A stretch of DNA of 64,000 nt from Serratia plymuthica NBRC 102599 (GTDB lineage Bacteria; Pseudomonadota; Gammaproteobacteria; Enterobacterales; Enterobacteriaceae): positions 1 to 64,000 of the forward strand of contig NZ_BCTU01000014.1 in NCBI RefSeq assembly GCF_001590925.1, given 5' to 3'. The notes under the pieces were generated by a model. That model saw only the letters and a list, made by a program, of their open reading frames with translations. It had not been told where the DNA came from and did no database searches. The position numbers were made by a program, and so were the translations under genes. Of the stretch, positions 54,642 to 63,143 are shown in pieces; position 1 is the stretch's first letter; every line of letters begins with the position of its first letter.

Positions 54642-55577
54642 ATGAAAAAAGCCAATTTATTTATGCAGCGCATGCGCTTGCGCCACATCAACGGGTTTGT
54701 CGCGGTTGCACAGGAGCGCTCACTGAGCCGCGCTGCCGACAAACTGAGTCTGAGCCAACCGGCACTGTCGAAAACGCTGAGTGAACTGGAAGCCTTGACC
54801 GGTAATCGCCTGCTGGTACGCAGCCGACAGGGAACCCGCTTGACCGAACAAGGCGAACAGTTTTTGGGGTATGCCACGCGGGTGCTGGAGGCGCTGACCG
54901 CCGCCGGGCACGCGCTGGACAGACTGGACGACGCACCGGCGCGGGTGCTGCGTATCGGCGCATTGCCGACCACCGCGCTGGGCATGCTGCCGCAGTCGAT
55001 AGGCCAGTATCAGCAGGCGCACCCTTATTCGCGTATTCAGGTGATCACCGCCAAAAATACCGAACTGCTGACGCAGCTCAAAGCAGGCGACATTGACGTG
55101 GCGATTGGCCGCATGGCCGAACCGGAAATGATGAGTGGGATTGCCTTCGAACTGTTGCTGCTGGAATCGTTGCTGATGGTGACACGCCCTGGGCACCCTC
55201 TGTTGAGCGAGACCATCACTCTCGAGCAGGCGCTGAGCTACCCGGCCATTTTGTCGCCCAAAGGCACGGTGCCGCGCCACAATACCGAGAACCTGTTATC
55301 TACCCAGGGGTTCAGCCTGCCAGGCCAGTATATCGAAACGCTGTCGGCCTCTTTGGCGCGCCAGATGACGTTGCAATTTGACTATGTGTGGTTTGTGCCT
55401 TCCAGCGCAGTTAAAGCCGATATCGCCGCCGGGCAGCTTATCCCCCTGCCGCTGCCCACTCAGGGCATGGAGGAAACGGTGGGCATTTTGAGCCGTAATG
55501 ACGGCGAACTCAGTGAAGCGGCGCTGGCGTTTATCGCCACCGTGCGCCGCGTTGCCAACGCCAAAGGTTCCGCTTAG
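54642..55577 (+). CDS. pcaQ: LysR-family regulator of protocatechuate catabolism, PcaQ-like
   Basis: The product is 311 residues from ATG 54642; the frame is open to 54591 but that start gives an atypical tail. The helix-turn-helix is RLRHINGFVAVAQERSLSRAADKLSLSQPALSKTLSELEALTGNRLLVRSRQGTRLTEQG. PcaQ proteins share the opening RxRHLxxFLxVA and the position beside pca genes. The effector is typically 3-carboxymuconate or its lactone. The operator at 53030-53050 fits this role. Its 3' end overlaps the convergent pcaC by 4 bp. Confidence 0.8.
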   Translation: MKKANLFMQRMRLRHINGFVAVAQERSLSRAADKLSLSQPALSKTLSELEALTGNRLLVRSRQGTRLTEQGEQFLGYATRVLEALTAAGHALDRLDDAPARVLRIGALPTTALGMLPQSIGQYQQAHPYSRIQVITAKNTELLTQLKAGDIDVAIGRMAEPEMMSGIAFELLLLESLLMVTRPGHPLLSETITLEQALSYPAILSPKGTVPRHNTENLLSTQGFSLPGQYIETLSASLARQMTLQFDYVWFVPSSAVKADIAAGQLIPLPLPTQGMEETVGILSRNDGELSEAALAFIATVRRVANAKGSA

Positions 55578-55963
55578 CTCGCCTCGCTATCCTGTTCGGC
55601 GAACACCTCTTCCGCCAGATGGAATGCCGAGTTTGCCGCCGGCAGGCCGCAGTACAGCGCGCTTTGCATCAATACTTCTTTGATTTCCTCGCGGGTCACG
55701 CCATTATTTGCTGCCGCTTTCAGGTGCATGCGCAGCTCGGCTTCGCGGTTAAGGGCGATCAACATGGAAATGGTGATCAAGCTGCGGGTGTGGCGCGCCA
55801 GCCCCGGCCGGGTCCAGATCTCCCCCCAGGCGTAGCGGCTGATAAAATGCTGAAATTCCTCGTTTAACGGGCTGAGCCGGTCAAGACTGCGATCAACGTG
55901 GGCATCCCCCAGCACGGCCCGCCGCACCTCCATACCCTGCTGATAACGTTGCTCATCATTCAT
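55574..55963 (-). CDS. pcaC: 4-carboxymuconolactone decarboxylase
   Basis: The product is 129 residues, a normal PcaC length. It shows RYQQGMEVRRAVLGDAHVDRSLDRLSPLNEEFQHFISRYAWGEIWTRPGL followed by RSLITISMLIALNREAELRMHLKAAANNGVTREEIKEVLMQSALYCGLPAANSAFHLAEEVF, the AhpD-like carboxymuconolactone decarboxylase fold with His at the active site. It converts 4-carboxymuconolactone to beta-ketoadipate enol-lactone. It overlaps pcaB by 8 bp and follows it in the minus-strand operon. Confidence 0.96.
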   Translation of the reverse strand: MNDEQRYQQGMEVRRAVLGDAHVDRSLDRLSPLNEEFQHFISRYAWGEIWTRPGLARHTRSLITISMLIALNREAELRMHLKAAANNGVTREEIKEVLMQSALYCGLPAANSAFHLAEEVFAEQDSEAS

Positions 55964-57320
55964 ATCGTTTTGCTCCTGCGGTTAACCGGGATGCCTGTTC
56001 CAGCACCCGTTGAGTAAATGTCTGCGCGCTGCCGAGGTAATGCTGCGGATCCAGCAACACCGCCAGCCGCTGCGGGGTTAAATGGGCCATTACCGTACTG
56101 TCTTCCAGCAATACGTCGAGCAACGTCCGTTGCTGCGCCAGCGCCAGATGGCACTGTTTTTCAATCAGCTGATGCGCCTGCTGGCGGCCGATAGCTTCGC
56201 CCAACGCCATCGTCACGGCTTCGGCCATGATCAACCCACCGGTTAACTTCAGGTTATGTTGCATCTGCTGCGGGAACACCTGCAAACCGGCGATCAGATC
56301 GCCCGCCGTGTGCAATGCGCCCGCCGCCAACATCACCAACTCTGGCAAGCTTTCCCACTCGGCGTGCCAGCCGCCCAGGCCACGTTCATGTTCCTGCACC
56401 ATCGCGGCATGCAACCCGCCGACCAGCGCCGGAACCCGGTTGGCCGCCGCGAGGATCACCGCGCAGGCCACCGGATTGCGCTTATGTGGCATGGTGGAGG
56501 AACCACCGCGCCCTTCTGCCGCCGGTTCGGCGACCTCCGCCACTTCGGTTTGCATCAGCAAAGAGATGTCTCGCGCCAGTTTGCCCAGCGTGCCGGTTAA
56601 ACCGGCGTACCAGCCGGCAATCTCCAGCAGCCGATCGCGCTGGCTGTGCCAGGGCGTATCCGCCGCGCTCAGTTGCAACCGCACGGCCAATGCGGTCGCC
56701 AGCAGATCACCTTCTTCACCCAATGACGCCAACGTCCCCGCCGCGCCGCCCAGTTGCAGCGCCAGCACCCGCGAGCGCATTTCATCGAGCCGCTGCCGGT
56801 AACGCAGCAAAGCATCCAGCGTACCGGCCAACTTTAACCCCAGCGTGGTCGGCAGCGCGTGTTGCATCCAGGTGCGCCCAACCAGCACGCAATCCTGATG
56901 CAGAGTAATTTGTTGTACCAGCGCCGCTATCAACCGGTTCAGATCCTCTTGCGTGAGGGTGATAGCCTGCCGCAGTTGCAGCATCAAACCGCTGTCGATA
57001 GCGTCCTGACTGGTCGCTCCCCAGTGAACAAAGCGTGCGGCACCGGCATCGCGCTGCGCGACCAACGCCGTGAGTTGCTTTACCAGCGGGATCGCCAGAT
57101 TGCCGGCCTGCGCCGCCGCCTGCGCCAGCGCGGCGCTGTCTATTAAATGACTGTGGCAACAGGCGGCGATGTGTTGTGCGGCGTCTGGCGGAATGATCCC
57201 CAACCCGGCCTGCGCGGTGGCCAGCGCGGCTTCGAAATCCAGCATGCCCTGCAGGGTGGCGGTATCGCTGAAACATTCGCTAACCGCTGAAGACCGCAAC
57301 AACGGCGTCAGTAATTCCAT
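55956..57320 (-). CDS. pcaB: 3-carboxy-cis,cis-muconate cycloisomerase
   Basis: The product is 454 residues. Fumarase/aspartase superfamily: the signature loop GRGGSSTMPHKRNPVACAVI is intact, with HWGATSQDAIDSGLMLQLRQ and RTWMQHALPTTLGLKLAGTLDALLRYRQRL. It lactonises 3-carboxymuconate to 4-carboxymuconolactone, the step after PcaHG. It is cotranscribed with pcaC. A PcaR-like box is at 57401-57415, 81 bp upstream of the ATG. Confidence 0.95.
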   Translation of the reverse strand: MELLTPLLRSSAVSECFSDTATLQGMLDFEAALATAQAGLGIIPPDAAQHIAACCHSHLIDSAALAQAAAQAGNLAIPLVKQLTALVAQRDAGAARFVHWGATSQDAIDSGLMLQLRQAITLTQEDLNRLIAALVQQITLHQDCVLVGRTWMQHALPTTLGLKLAGTLDALLRYRQRLDEMRSRVLALQLGGAAGTLASLGEEGDLLATALAVRLQLSAADTPWHSQRDRLLEIAGWYAGLTGTLGKLARDISLLMQTEVAEVAEPAAEGRGGSSTMPHKRNPVACAVILAAANRVPALVGGLHAAMVQEHERGLGGWHAEWESLPELVMLAAGALHTAGDLIAGLQVFPQQMQHNLKLTGGLIMAEAVTMALGEAIGRQQAHQLIEKQCHLALAQQRTLLDVLLEDSTVMAHLTPQRLAVLLDPQHYLGSAQTFTQRVLEQASRLTAGAKRYE

Positions 57321-57400
57321 AAATTCTCCGACCTAAAAGGGGCTTTTTCCGATGATGGCGCGACCCAAGGCAGGGCGCAAGAGCGATAAACGCTACTTTG

Positions 57401-57415
57401 GGCGATAATCGAAAC
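57401..57415. promoter_or_regulatory. PcaR-like box upstream of pcaB
   Basis: GGCGATAATCGAAAC (reverse complement GTTTCGATTATCGCC) closely matches the recurrent motif of this cluster. It lies in the 145-bp gap between pcaB and the end of pobA. A weaker copy, GCGATAAACGC, is at 57383-57393. Confidence 0.55.
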
Positions 57416-57465
57416 ATTGAACATCTTTCTGCTGCCGGTTGTGTTTTTTGTGATCCCGGTTGGGG

Positions 57466-58644
57466 TCAGCTCATCTGAAAAGGTGAGCCAACGTAATTTT
57501 CCGCCAGTACGGTCATGGCACTGCGAGACTTGACCGTATATTGCAGTTCCGACAGCTGCAGCCTCTGCTGGAATGGGCTGCCGTCAGGATGGGTATGCAG
57601 CATGTTGGTCATCCACCAGGAAAAATGCTCGGCGCGCCATACCCGCTTGAGGGCATCGTCGCTGTAGCTGTCCAGCCGCCGCCAGCTTTTGCGCAGATAA
57701 AACGTCTCCAACGCTTGTGACAGCAGGCAGACGTCCGCCATCGCCAGGTTTAACCCCTTCGCCCCGGTCGGCGGCACGATATGCGCCGCATCCCCCGCCA
57801 GCAGCAGGCGCTTGCAGCGCATGGGTTCAGTGACAAAGCTGCGCATGCCAACCACGTTTTTCTGGAAAATACGGCCTTTTTTCAGCGACCAGCCGTCGTG
57901 ATTTTCCAGCCGGGTTTCCAGTTCGTTCCAGATGCGATCGTCCGACCATTGATCGACGTTTTCCGCCGGATCGCACTGGAAATACATCCGCTGCACGCCT
58001 GCCGACCGGGTGCTGATCAGTGCAAAGCCGCGTGCGTGTCGGGCGTAAATTAACTCATCACTGGAAGGCGGCGCCTCCACCAGAATGCCGAACCAGCCGA
58101 AGGGATAGGTCCGGGTGTAATCCTGGCGCAACCCTCCGGGCATCGCCGCCCGGCTGATACCGTGAAATCCGTCGCAACCGATAACGAAATCGCAGCTTAG
58201 TTGCCGCTGTTCGCCGGCGTGGCGGTAGTGAACCTGCGGCCGTTCGCTGTCTAGCGCCTGTAATGACACCTGCTCAACCTCAAAATAGAGCTGGGCCTGC
58301 GCCGCTTGCCGTACGGCGATCATATCCTTCAACACCTCGTGCTGGGCATAAACGGTGATCGCCCGGTCAGTGAGCTCGGTGAGGTCTATCCTGTGCTGTT
58401 GCCCGCCAAACGCCAGCCGAATGCCGTGGTGCTGCACGCCTTCTCTGCGCATCCGTTCGCCGAGCCCGGTTTGGTTCAGTAAATCTACCGTGCCCTGCTC
58501 GAGCACCCCGGCACGAATAGTGGATTCCACCGCCTGTTGGCTGCGCGTCTCCAGCACCACGGACTCAATACCCTGCAGATGCAGCAGGTGCGATAACATC
58601 AATCCGGCGGGGCCGGCGCCGATAATGGCGACCTGTGTACGCAT
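57466..58644 (-). CDS. pobA: 4-hydroxybenzoate 3-monooxygenase
   Basis: The product is 392 residues, the typical PobA length. FAD-binding GxGxxG in RTQVAIIGAGPAGLMLSHLL, the DG motif FVIGCDGFHGISRAAMPG, and the second FAD motif RLLLAGDAAHIVPPTGAKGLNLAMADV are all present. It hydroxylates 4-hydroxybenzoate to protocatechuate with NADPH and oxygen, feeding PcaHG. It is downstream of an AAHS transporter gene (17-bp gap) in one operon. GGAGATAAGC precedes the ATG. Confidence 0.96.
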   Translation of the reverse strand: MRTQVAIIGAGPAGLMLSHLLHLQGIESVVLETRSQQAVESTIRAGVLEQGTVDLLNQTGLGERMRREGVQHHGIRLAFGGQQHRIDLTELTDRAITVYAQHEVLKDMIAVRQAAQAQLYFEVEQVSLQALDSERPQVHYRHAGEQRQLSCDFVIGCDGFHGISRAAMPGGLRQDYTRTYPFGWFGILVEAPPSSDELIYARHARGFALISTRSAGVQRMYFQCDPAENVDQWSDDRIWNELETRLENHDGWSLKKGRIFQKNVVGMRSFVTEPMRCKRLLLAGDAAHIVPPTGAKGLNLAMADVCLLSQALETFYLRKSWRRLDSYSDDALKRVWRAEHFSWWMTNMLHTHPDGSPFQQRLQLSELQYTVKSRSAMTVLAENYVGSPFQMS

Positions 58645-58661
58645 GCTTATCTCCTTACACT

Positions 58662-60017
58662 TTACAGCGCTTTGTTGAGCGAGCCGGGCAGCACCGGCGT
58701 TCGGGTGGAAAAGTGTTTGATCATCAATGCCACTGCGGCAACCAATGCGGGAATGGCCAGCAGAGTGAAAATGGTGCTGAACGACAGCTGCATTTGCATC
58801 AACACCCCGCCGCTCATGGCGCCAAGGATGCCGCCGAAGCGCCCCAACCCCAGCATCCAGGCCACGCCGGTCGCCCGCCCCTGGGTCGGATAAAAACCGG
58901 CGGCCAACGCCGGCATTGAGGACTGCGCACCGTTCATGCAGGTACCGGCGATAAATACCGTCACCGCCATCAGCACCGGATGGGTATAAACGTAACCAAT
59001 CGCGCAGACAAACAGCCCGGTCAGCAGATACCCTACCGCCACCACCTTATGGGGGTTCATTCGGTCCATCAGCCAGCCGATGATCAGCACGCCAATGCCG
59101 CCGCCCAAAGGAAACAGTGCGGTAATCAGCGAAGCCTGGCGGATGGAGGCGCCGGTTTCGCGGATCAGCAGCGGCAACCAACTGGTCAGCAGATAGAAAA
59201 TCATCAGGCCCATAAAGTAGGTCAGACACAGCATCAACGTGCCCATCAGATAGCGTTGGGAGAAAATCACGCCCAGCGCCGATTTCGCCTTCACCTGGCC
59301 ACTTTCACTCAGGGTAAAGCGCAGCGATTCCGACAAATTGACCGGTGCTATACGCTTGAGCACCGCAGCGATGCGTTCGCGGGGGTAACCGCGCACCACC
59401 ATGAAACGAGCGGATTCCGGCAGGGCGACAATTAACACTACCGCCAGCAGCAGCGGCATTACGCCGCCCAGCACCATCACGCTCTGCCAGCCAAAGTGCG
59501 GGATCAACCAGGCGGAAACGAAACCGCCCATGGAGGAACCGAGCGGGAAGCCGCAGAACATCAGGTTCACCAGCAGCGCACGTTTACGTTCGGGCGCATA
59601 TTCCGACATCAGGGTGGCGGCATTCGGCATCGCCGCCCCCAGGCCCAGTCCGGTTAAAAAACGCAGCAACGTCAACATGGGTAGCGAGGTGGCAAACGCC
59701 GTCAGCAGGCTGAAACCGCCAAACAGGATCAGCGACATCACCAGCACCTTTTTGCGGCCAATGCGGTCCGCCAGCGGCCCGGCGGTCAGCGCGCCCACCG
59801 CCAGCCCCACCAGTGCGGCACTCATAACCGGCCCCAGCGAGGTCTTCTCAATCCCCCAGTCCTGCACCAGCGAAGTGGCGATAAAACCTATGATCGCAGT
59901 ATCGAATCCGTCCAGCGCCACCGTTAAAAAACACAGTATCAGGATCATCCACTGATAACGGGAAAAGGGTTTGTCATTGATAAACGACTGAATCTCTAAA
60001 GTGTTCTGATCGGACAT
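58662..60017 (-). CDS. Aromatic-acid/proton symporter of the AAHS family, PcaK-like
   Basis: The product is 451 residues with ~12 hydrophobic segments. The AAHS signature DGFD lies in TM1 (LDGFDTAIIGFIATSL). Also visible are the loop GPLADRIGRKKVLVMS, LTGLGLGAAMPNAATLMSEYAPERKRALLVNLMFCGFPLGSSMGGF and PESARFMV. AAHS members import 4-hydroxybenzoate, protocatechuate, shikimate or related acids. Co-transcription with pobA favours 4-hydroxybenzoate. It is the first gene of that operon; PcaR-like boxes lie within 180 bp upstream. Confidence 0.92.
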   Translation of the reverse strand: MSDQNTLEIQSFINDKPFSRYQWMILILCFLTVALDGFDTAIIGFIATSLVQDWGIEKTSLGPVMSAALVGLAVGALTAGPLADRIGRKKVLVMSLILFGGFSLLTAFATSLPMLTLLRFLTGLGLGAAMPNAATLMSEYAPERKRALLVNLMFCGFPLGSSMGGFVSAWLIPHFGWQSVMVLGGVMPLLLAVVLIVALPESARFMVVRGYPRERIAAVLKRIAPVNLSESLRFTLSESGQVKAKSALGVIFSQRYLMGTLMLCLTYFMGLMIFYLLTSWLPLLIRETGASIRQASLITALFPLGGGIGVLIIGWLMDRMNPHKVVAVGYLLTGLFVCAIGYVYTHPVLMAVTVFIAGTCMNGAQSSMPALAAGFYPTQGRATGVAWMLGLGRFGGILGAMSGGVLMQMQLSFSTIFTLLAIPALVAAVALMIKHFSTRTPVLPGSLNKAL

Positions 60018-60353
60018 TGGCGTTTCCTAAGTTGGCCTGGCGAAGAATGCCCGGCGGGAACGGCCAGACGCGACGCTGGCATAATCGCTTTTTGTGCGAT
60101 TATCGAAACTTGGTTCGTTAATCGACATTTAAATCAAAACACCGCCAACAATAAGTTTCAATATTGTTAAATTAATTAGCGTGCGATTACCGAACGAGAA
60201 AACGTCAAACTTTATGTAAAGTTTTTATTTTCAAATGGATGAGTGGGTTTTTCGCAAAATGGAATGAATGGTTTTCTGTGAACTGATTAACATTGATGAA
60301 ACATAATTTTCAGCCGCGCACCGGCCTGATTAACCGGCGCGCTGCCTCAAGGA
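60018..60353. promoter_or_regulatory. Promoter region of the AAHS-pobA operon with PcaR-like boxes
   Basis: GTGCGATTATCGAAAC is at 60094-60109 (reverse complement GTTTCGATAATCGCAC), a diverged copy GTTCGTTAATCGAC at 60113-60126, and GTGCGATTACCGAAC at 60181-60195 with one difference from the P. putida PcaR 15-mer as remembered. The AT-rich stretch between contains plausible -10/-35 elements. The terminator of the next gene occupies 60316-60342. Confidence 0.6.
60316..60342 (-). terminator. Hairpin 3' of the second AAHS transporter gene
   Basis: GCGCACCGG (60316-60324) and CCGGCGCGC (60334-60342) pair with one mismatch, 12 bp past the minus-strand stop. There is only an A/T-mixed tail, so it is a weak intrinsic terminator. 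Confidence 0.4.
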
Positions 60354-61712
60354 TCAAATGCTCTTGGCGATTTCGCCTGTAGGTAACTGGGCCTGGCGAT
60401 TATAGCCCCGGATGCCCTTAAGGAAGATGGCGCAAGCGGTGATCACCGCCGGAATGGCGATAATGGCGAAGATGCGCTCGAACCCCCACCCCAGCGCCAG
60501 CATCTCTGCGCCGGCAAAGGCGCTGAGAATAGCGCCAATGCGCCCGACGCCATGCATCCAGCTGGACCCGGTCGCCCGCGCCTCGGTCGGGTAATAGTGC
60601 GCCGACAGCGCATTCATGCCGGTATTGGCGCCGTTCAGGCAAAAACCGCAGGCCAACGCCAGCGCGCCGAGCATCACGCTGCTGTGAGAAGCCAACCCTA
60701 TCATCACCGTGAAACAGGCGCCCAGCAGGTAGATCACACCCAGCGCCCGATGGGGATTAACCCGATCCATCAGCCAGCCGGCAAACAGCGAGCCTGCGGT
60801 GCCGCCGGCCTGATACAACGCCGTAATCACCGCCGCTTGCGCCACGCTCATTCCAATGCCTTTCACCAGCGTCGGCAGCCAACTGCCCAGCAGATAGACC
60901 AGGAACAACGCCATAAAATACCCCAGCCATAGCATGATGCTGCCAAAGCGGTATTGAGGCGATACCACAATCTGCATCGAGCCTTTACCGGGGGCAACCA
61001 GCGGCGGCAACGTGTAACGCGTGTTGGCGTCGGTACTCCCCGGAGCCAGTTTTTCCACAATTTTGCCAATGCGTTCAGGGCTGGCGCGCTTGGTCACCAG
61101 GAATCGCACCGATTCCGGCAACTTGGCGAGCAGCAAAGGTACGCTAAGCAACGGCAGTATGCCCCCCAGCAGCAACAGCGCATGCCAGCCCATCTGCGGG
61201 ATAATCCATGAGGCGGCAAATCCCCCCAGCGCAGCGCCGAAGGTAAATCCACAGAACACGACGGTGATAATGAACGATCGTTTCTTTTCCGGTGCATATT
61301 CGGATATCAGGGTGCCGACGTTCGGCATCGCCGCTCCCAGCCCCAGCCCGGTCATGAAGCGGAAGAAAATCATTTGATCGATATTCTGCGAAAATGCGGT
61401 GATCAGCGTCCACAAACCAAAAAAGAACACGCTGTTGATGATAATCACCCTGCGGCCCATCCAATCAGCCAGCGGCCCGGACAGCAACGCGCCTATCGTC
61501 AGGCCGATCAACGCCGCACTGATCACCATGCCAAGCTGATGATTGCCAACGCCCCATTCGCTTTTCAACTCCGGCGCGATAAAGCCCATCAGGGTAATGT
61601 CGAAACCGTCCAGTGCAATAACGATAAATCCAAGCAAAACGATCAATTTTTGATACCCGGATAACGGGCGATCGTTAATCAGTGTGCGAACATCAATTTC
61701 GTTTGAAGCCAC
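60354..61712 (-). CDS. Second AAHS-family MFS transporter (shikimate/quinate-type, putative)
   Basis: The product is 452 residues from GTG 61712, with GGAGG 9 nt upstream. It is a paralogue of the 58662-60017 transporter: DGFDITLMGFIAPEL in TM1, GPLADWMGRRVIIINS, MTGLGLGAAMPNVGTLISEYAPEKKRSFI, PESVRFLVTKR. About 12 membrane segments are visible. It is a stand-alone unit next to the shikimate-dehydrogenase-like and 3-dehydroshikimate-dehydratase genes, so a hydroaromatic acid (quinate, shikimate or dehydroshikimate) is a more likely substrate than 4-hydroxybenzoate. A perfect PcaR-type box is at 61836. Confidence 0.9.
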   Translation of the reverse strand: MASNEIDVRTLINDRPLSGYQKLIVLLGFIVIALDGFDITLMGFIAPELKSEWGVGNHQLGMVISAALIGLTIGALLSGPLADWMGRRVIIINSVFFFGLWTLITAFSQNIDQMIFFRFMTGLGLGAAMPNVGTLISEYAPEKKRSFIITVVFCGFTFGAALGGFAASWIIPQMGWHALLLLGGILPLLSVPLLLAKLPESVRFLVTKRASPERIGKIVEKLAPGSTDANTRYTLPPLVAPGKGSMQIVVSPQYRFGSIMLWLGYFMALFLVYLLGSWLPTLVKGIGMSVAQAAVITALYQAGGTAGSLFAGWLMDRVNPHRALGVIYLLGACFTVMIGLASHSSVMLGALALACGFCLNGANTGMNALSAHYYPTEARATGSSWMHGVGRIGAILSAFAGAEMLALGWGFERIFAIIAIPAVITACAIFLKGIRGYNRQAQLPTGEIAKSI

Positions 61713-62241
61713 AATGTCTTCCTCCGTACAGTCGGCTCAGGCCGCAAATGTCGTTATAAGCGTCGGGACTGTCTCCGCGTCGCTGTGTTATTCGCTTTAC
61801 GGCCACCAGGGCTACAGGCGCAAATGAATGCAAATGTTCGATAATCGCACCAACATTCAAATATCGCACTTCCAATGTAAGAACTCTCAAGCGAGTCGGC
61901 AACGGAGGGTATCGATAATCTGGGCGGTTATCGAACCCATTGGTACGTTTGTCGCCAAGTTAAAACACCGCTCTACCGAGAGCCGATACTACAAAACGCT
62001 GAAAATTAATGTAATTAATAACCTTATTGCCAGGTGAAACACCAGCGCAGCGGCGAAAAATAATGTTGTCGAAGTGTGAGGAAGATCATTATGACGATGC
62101 CAATACCCGCGAAATGGTTAACATTCAGGCAACATGATACCGATCACAAATCAAAAATAGCCGGTTTACATAAGGTACCAAATGGTTCATTTTCCCTTCA
62201 TGCCGTCATCCACGGCGACCCAGCCCAGACACGGAGAAACC
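61713..62241. promoter_or_regulatory. Divergent promoter region, AAHS2 / shikimate-dehydrogenase-like gene
   Basis: 529 bp without a gene. GTTCGATAATCGCAC at 61836-61850 and, on the opposite strand, GTTCGATAACCGCCC at 61922-61936 (13 of 15 matching). The remainder towards the dehydrogenase gene is AT-rich and should contain its promoter. Confidence 0.6.
61836..61850 (+). promoter_or_regulatory. PcaR box (exact to remembered P. putida 15-mer)
   Basis: GTTCGATAATCGCAC is, as far as I recall, identical to the PcaR-binding 15-mer described at the pcaIJ promoter of Pseudomonas putida. It lies ~125 bp upstream of the AAHS2 start codon. IclR-type regulators (PcaR/PcaU/PobR) recognise such sequences; none is encoded in the window. 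Confidence 0.65.
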
Positions 62242-63105
62242 ATGAATAATGACCCACAACGCCCCCCGCTCTATTTGCTCGCCCTGCTGGGCCAAGGCAT
62301 TCAGGGTTCGCTGTCACCGCAACTGTACGAACAGGAGGCCCGTCGGCAGGGACTGCGTTGCGCCTATCAACTGCTGGATTTCACCCAGCGCGGCTGGGCC
62401 GACGACCGCCTGCCGGAAGTGCTCGACAGCCTGGCGCTGTTGGGTTTCACCGGCTGCAATATCACGCATCCGTTCAAGCAACAGGTCATTCCCTGGCTGG
62501 ATGAGCTGTCGCCGCAGGCCAGCGCCATCGGCGCAGTCAATACCGTGCTGTTCCAGAATGGCAAACGCATTGGTCACAACACCGATTGCGACGGGTTTAT
62601 CACCCACTTCAGCCAAGGATTGGCGGGCGAAAATATCCATCGAGTGGTTCAGGTGGGTGCGGGCGGCGCAGGCTATGCGGTAGCTTATGGCCTGCTGGCG
62701 CACGGCGTCGACCATTTGATGTTGCACGACCGTGATCCGGCGCGTAGCCACAGCTTGCAACAGCAGTTGGCGCGGCATTTTGGCGAGCAGCGGATTAGCG
62801 TGACGGAAAACGTAGCCGGGGCGTTGGCCGACAGCGACGGCCTGGTGCAGGCTACGCCGATCGGCATGACAGGCCACCCCGGCATGCCGGTGGATATCGA
62901 CTGGCTGCAACCGCGCCACTGGCTGGCAGACGTGATTTACGTTCCCCGGGAAACCGAACTGGTGAAAAAAGCCCGCGCCAAAGGCTGCCGGGCTATTGTT
63001 GGCGACGGCATGGTGGTGCACCAGGCCGCGCTGGCGTTTCAGCTGTATACCGGGCACGCGCCGGATACCGCAAGCATGAGCCAGGTATTCCAGCAGGCCG
63101 GCTAA
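62242..63105 (+). CDS. Shikimate/quinate dehydrogenase family protein (AroE/YdiB-like)
   Basis: The product is 287 residues from ATG 62242 (CGGAGAAACC upstream); an earlier in-frame ATG at 62182 has no site. It has the AroE layout: LLGQGIQGSLSPQLYEQEA at the substrate site, GCNITHPFKQQVIPWLDELSPQASAIGAVNTVLF (catalytic Lys), HNTDCDGF (Asp), the Rossmann loop VVQVGAGGAGYAVAYGLLAHG, and C-terminal VVHQAALAFQLYTG. The ASSHFF-type shikimate motif is replaced by GIQGSLSP, usual in catabolic YdiB/QsuD-like members. It probably oxidises quinate/shikimate to dehydro-compounds for PCA formation (inference). Confidence 0.85.
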   Translation: MNNDPQRPPLYLLALLGQGIQGSLSPQLYEQEARRQGLRCAYQLLDFTQRGWADDRLPEVLDSLALLGFTGCNITHPFKQQVIPWLDELSPQASAIGAVNTVLFQNGKRIGHNTDCDGFITHFSQGLAGENIHRVVQVGAGGAGYAVAYGLLAHGVDHLMLHDRDPARSHSLQQQLARHFGEQRISVTENVAGALADSDGLVQATPIGMTGHPGMPVDIDWLQPRHWLADVIYVPRETELVKKARAKGCRAIVGDGMVVHQAALAFQLYTGHAPDTASMSQVFQQAG

Positions 63106-63112
63106 CCAGAAC

Positions 63113-63138
63113 GGGCGCGGTCAATGTGAACCGCGCCC
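63113..63138. terminator. Convergent-gene terminator hairpin
   Basis: GGGCGCGGT (63113-63121) pairs with ACCGCGCCC (63130-63138) between the convergent dehydrogenase and dehydratase genes. It could serve both strands; no long T tract is present on either side. Confidence 0.55.
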
Positions 63139-63143
63139 TGCTA

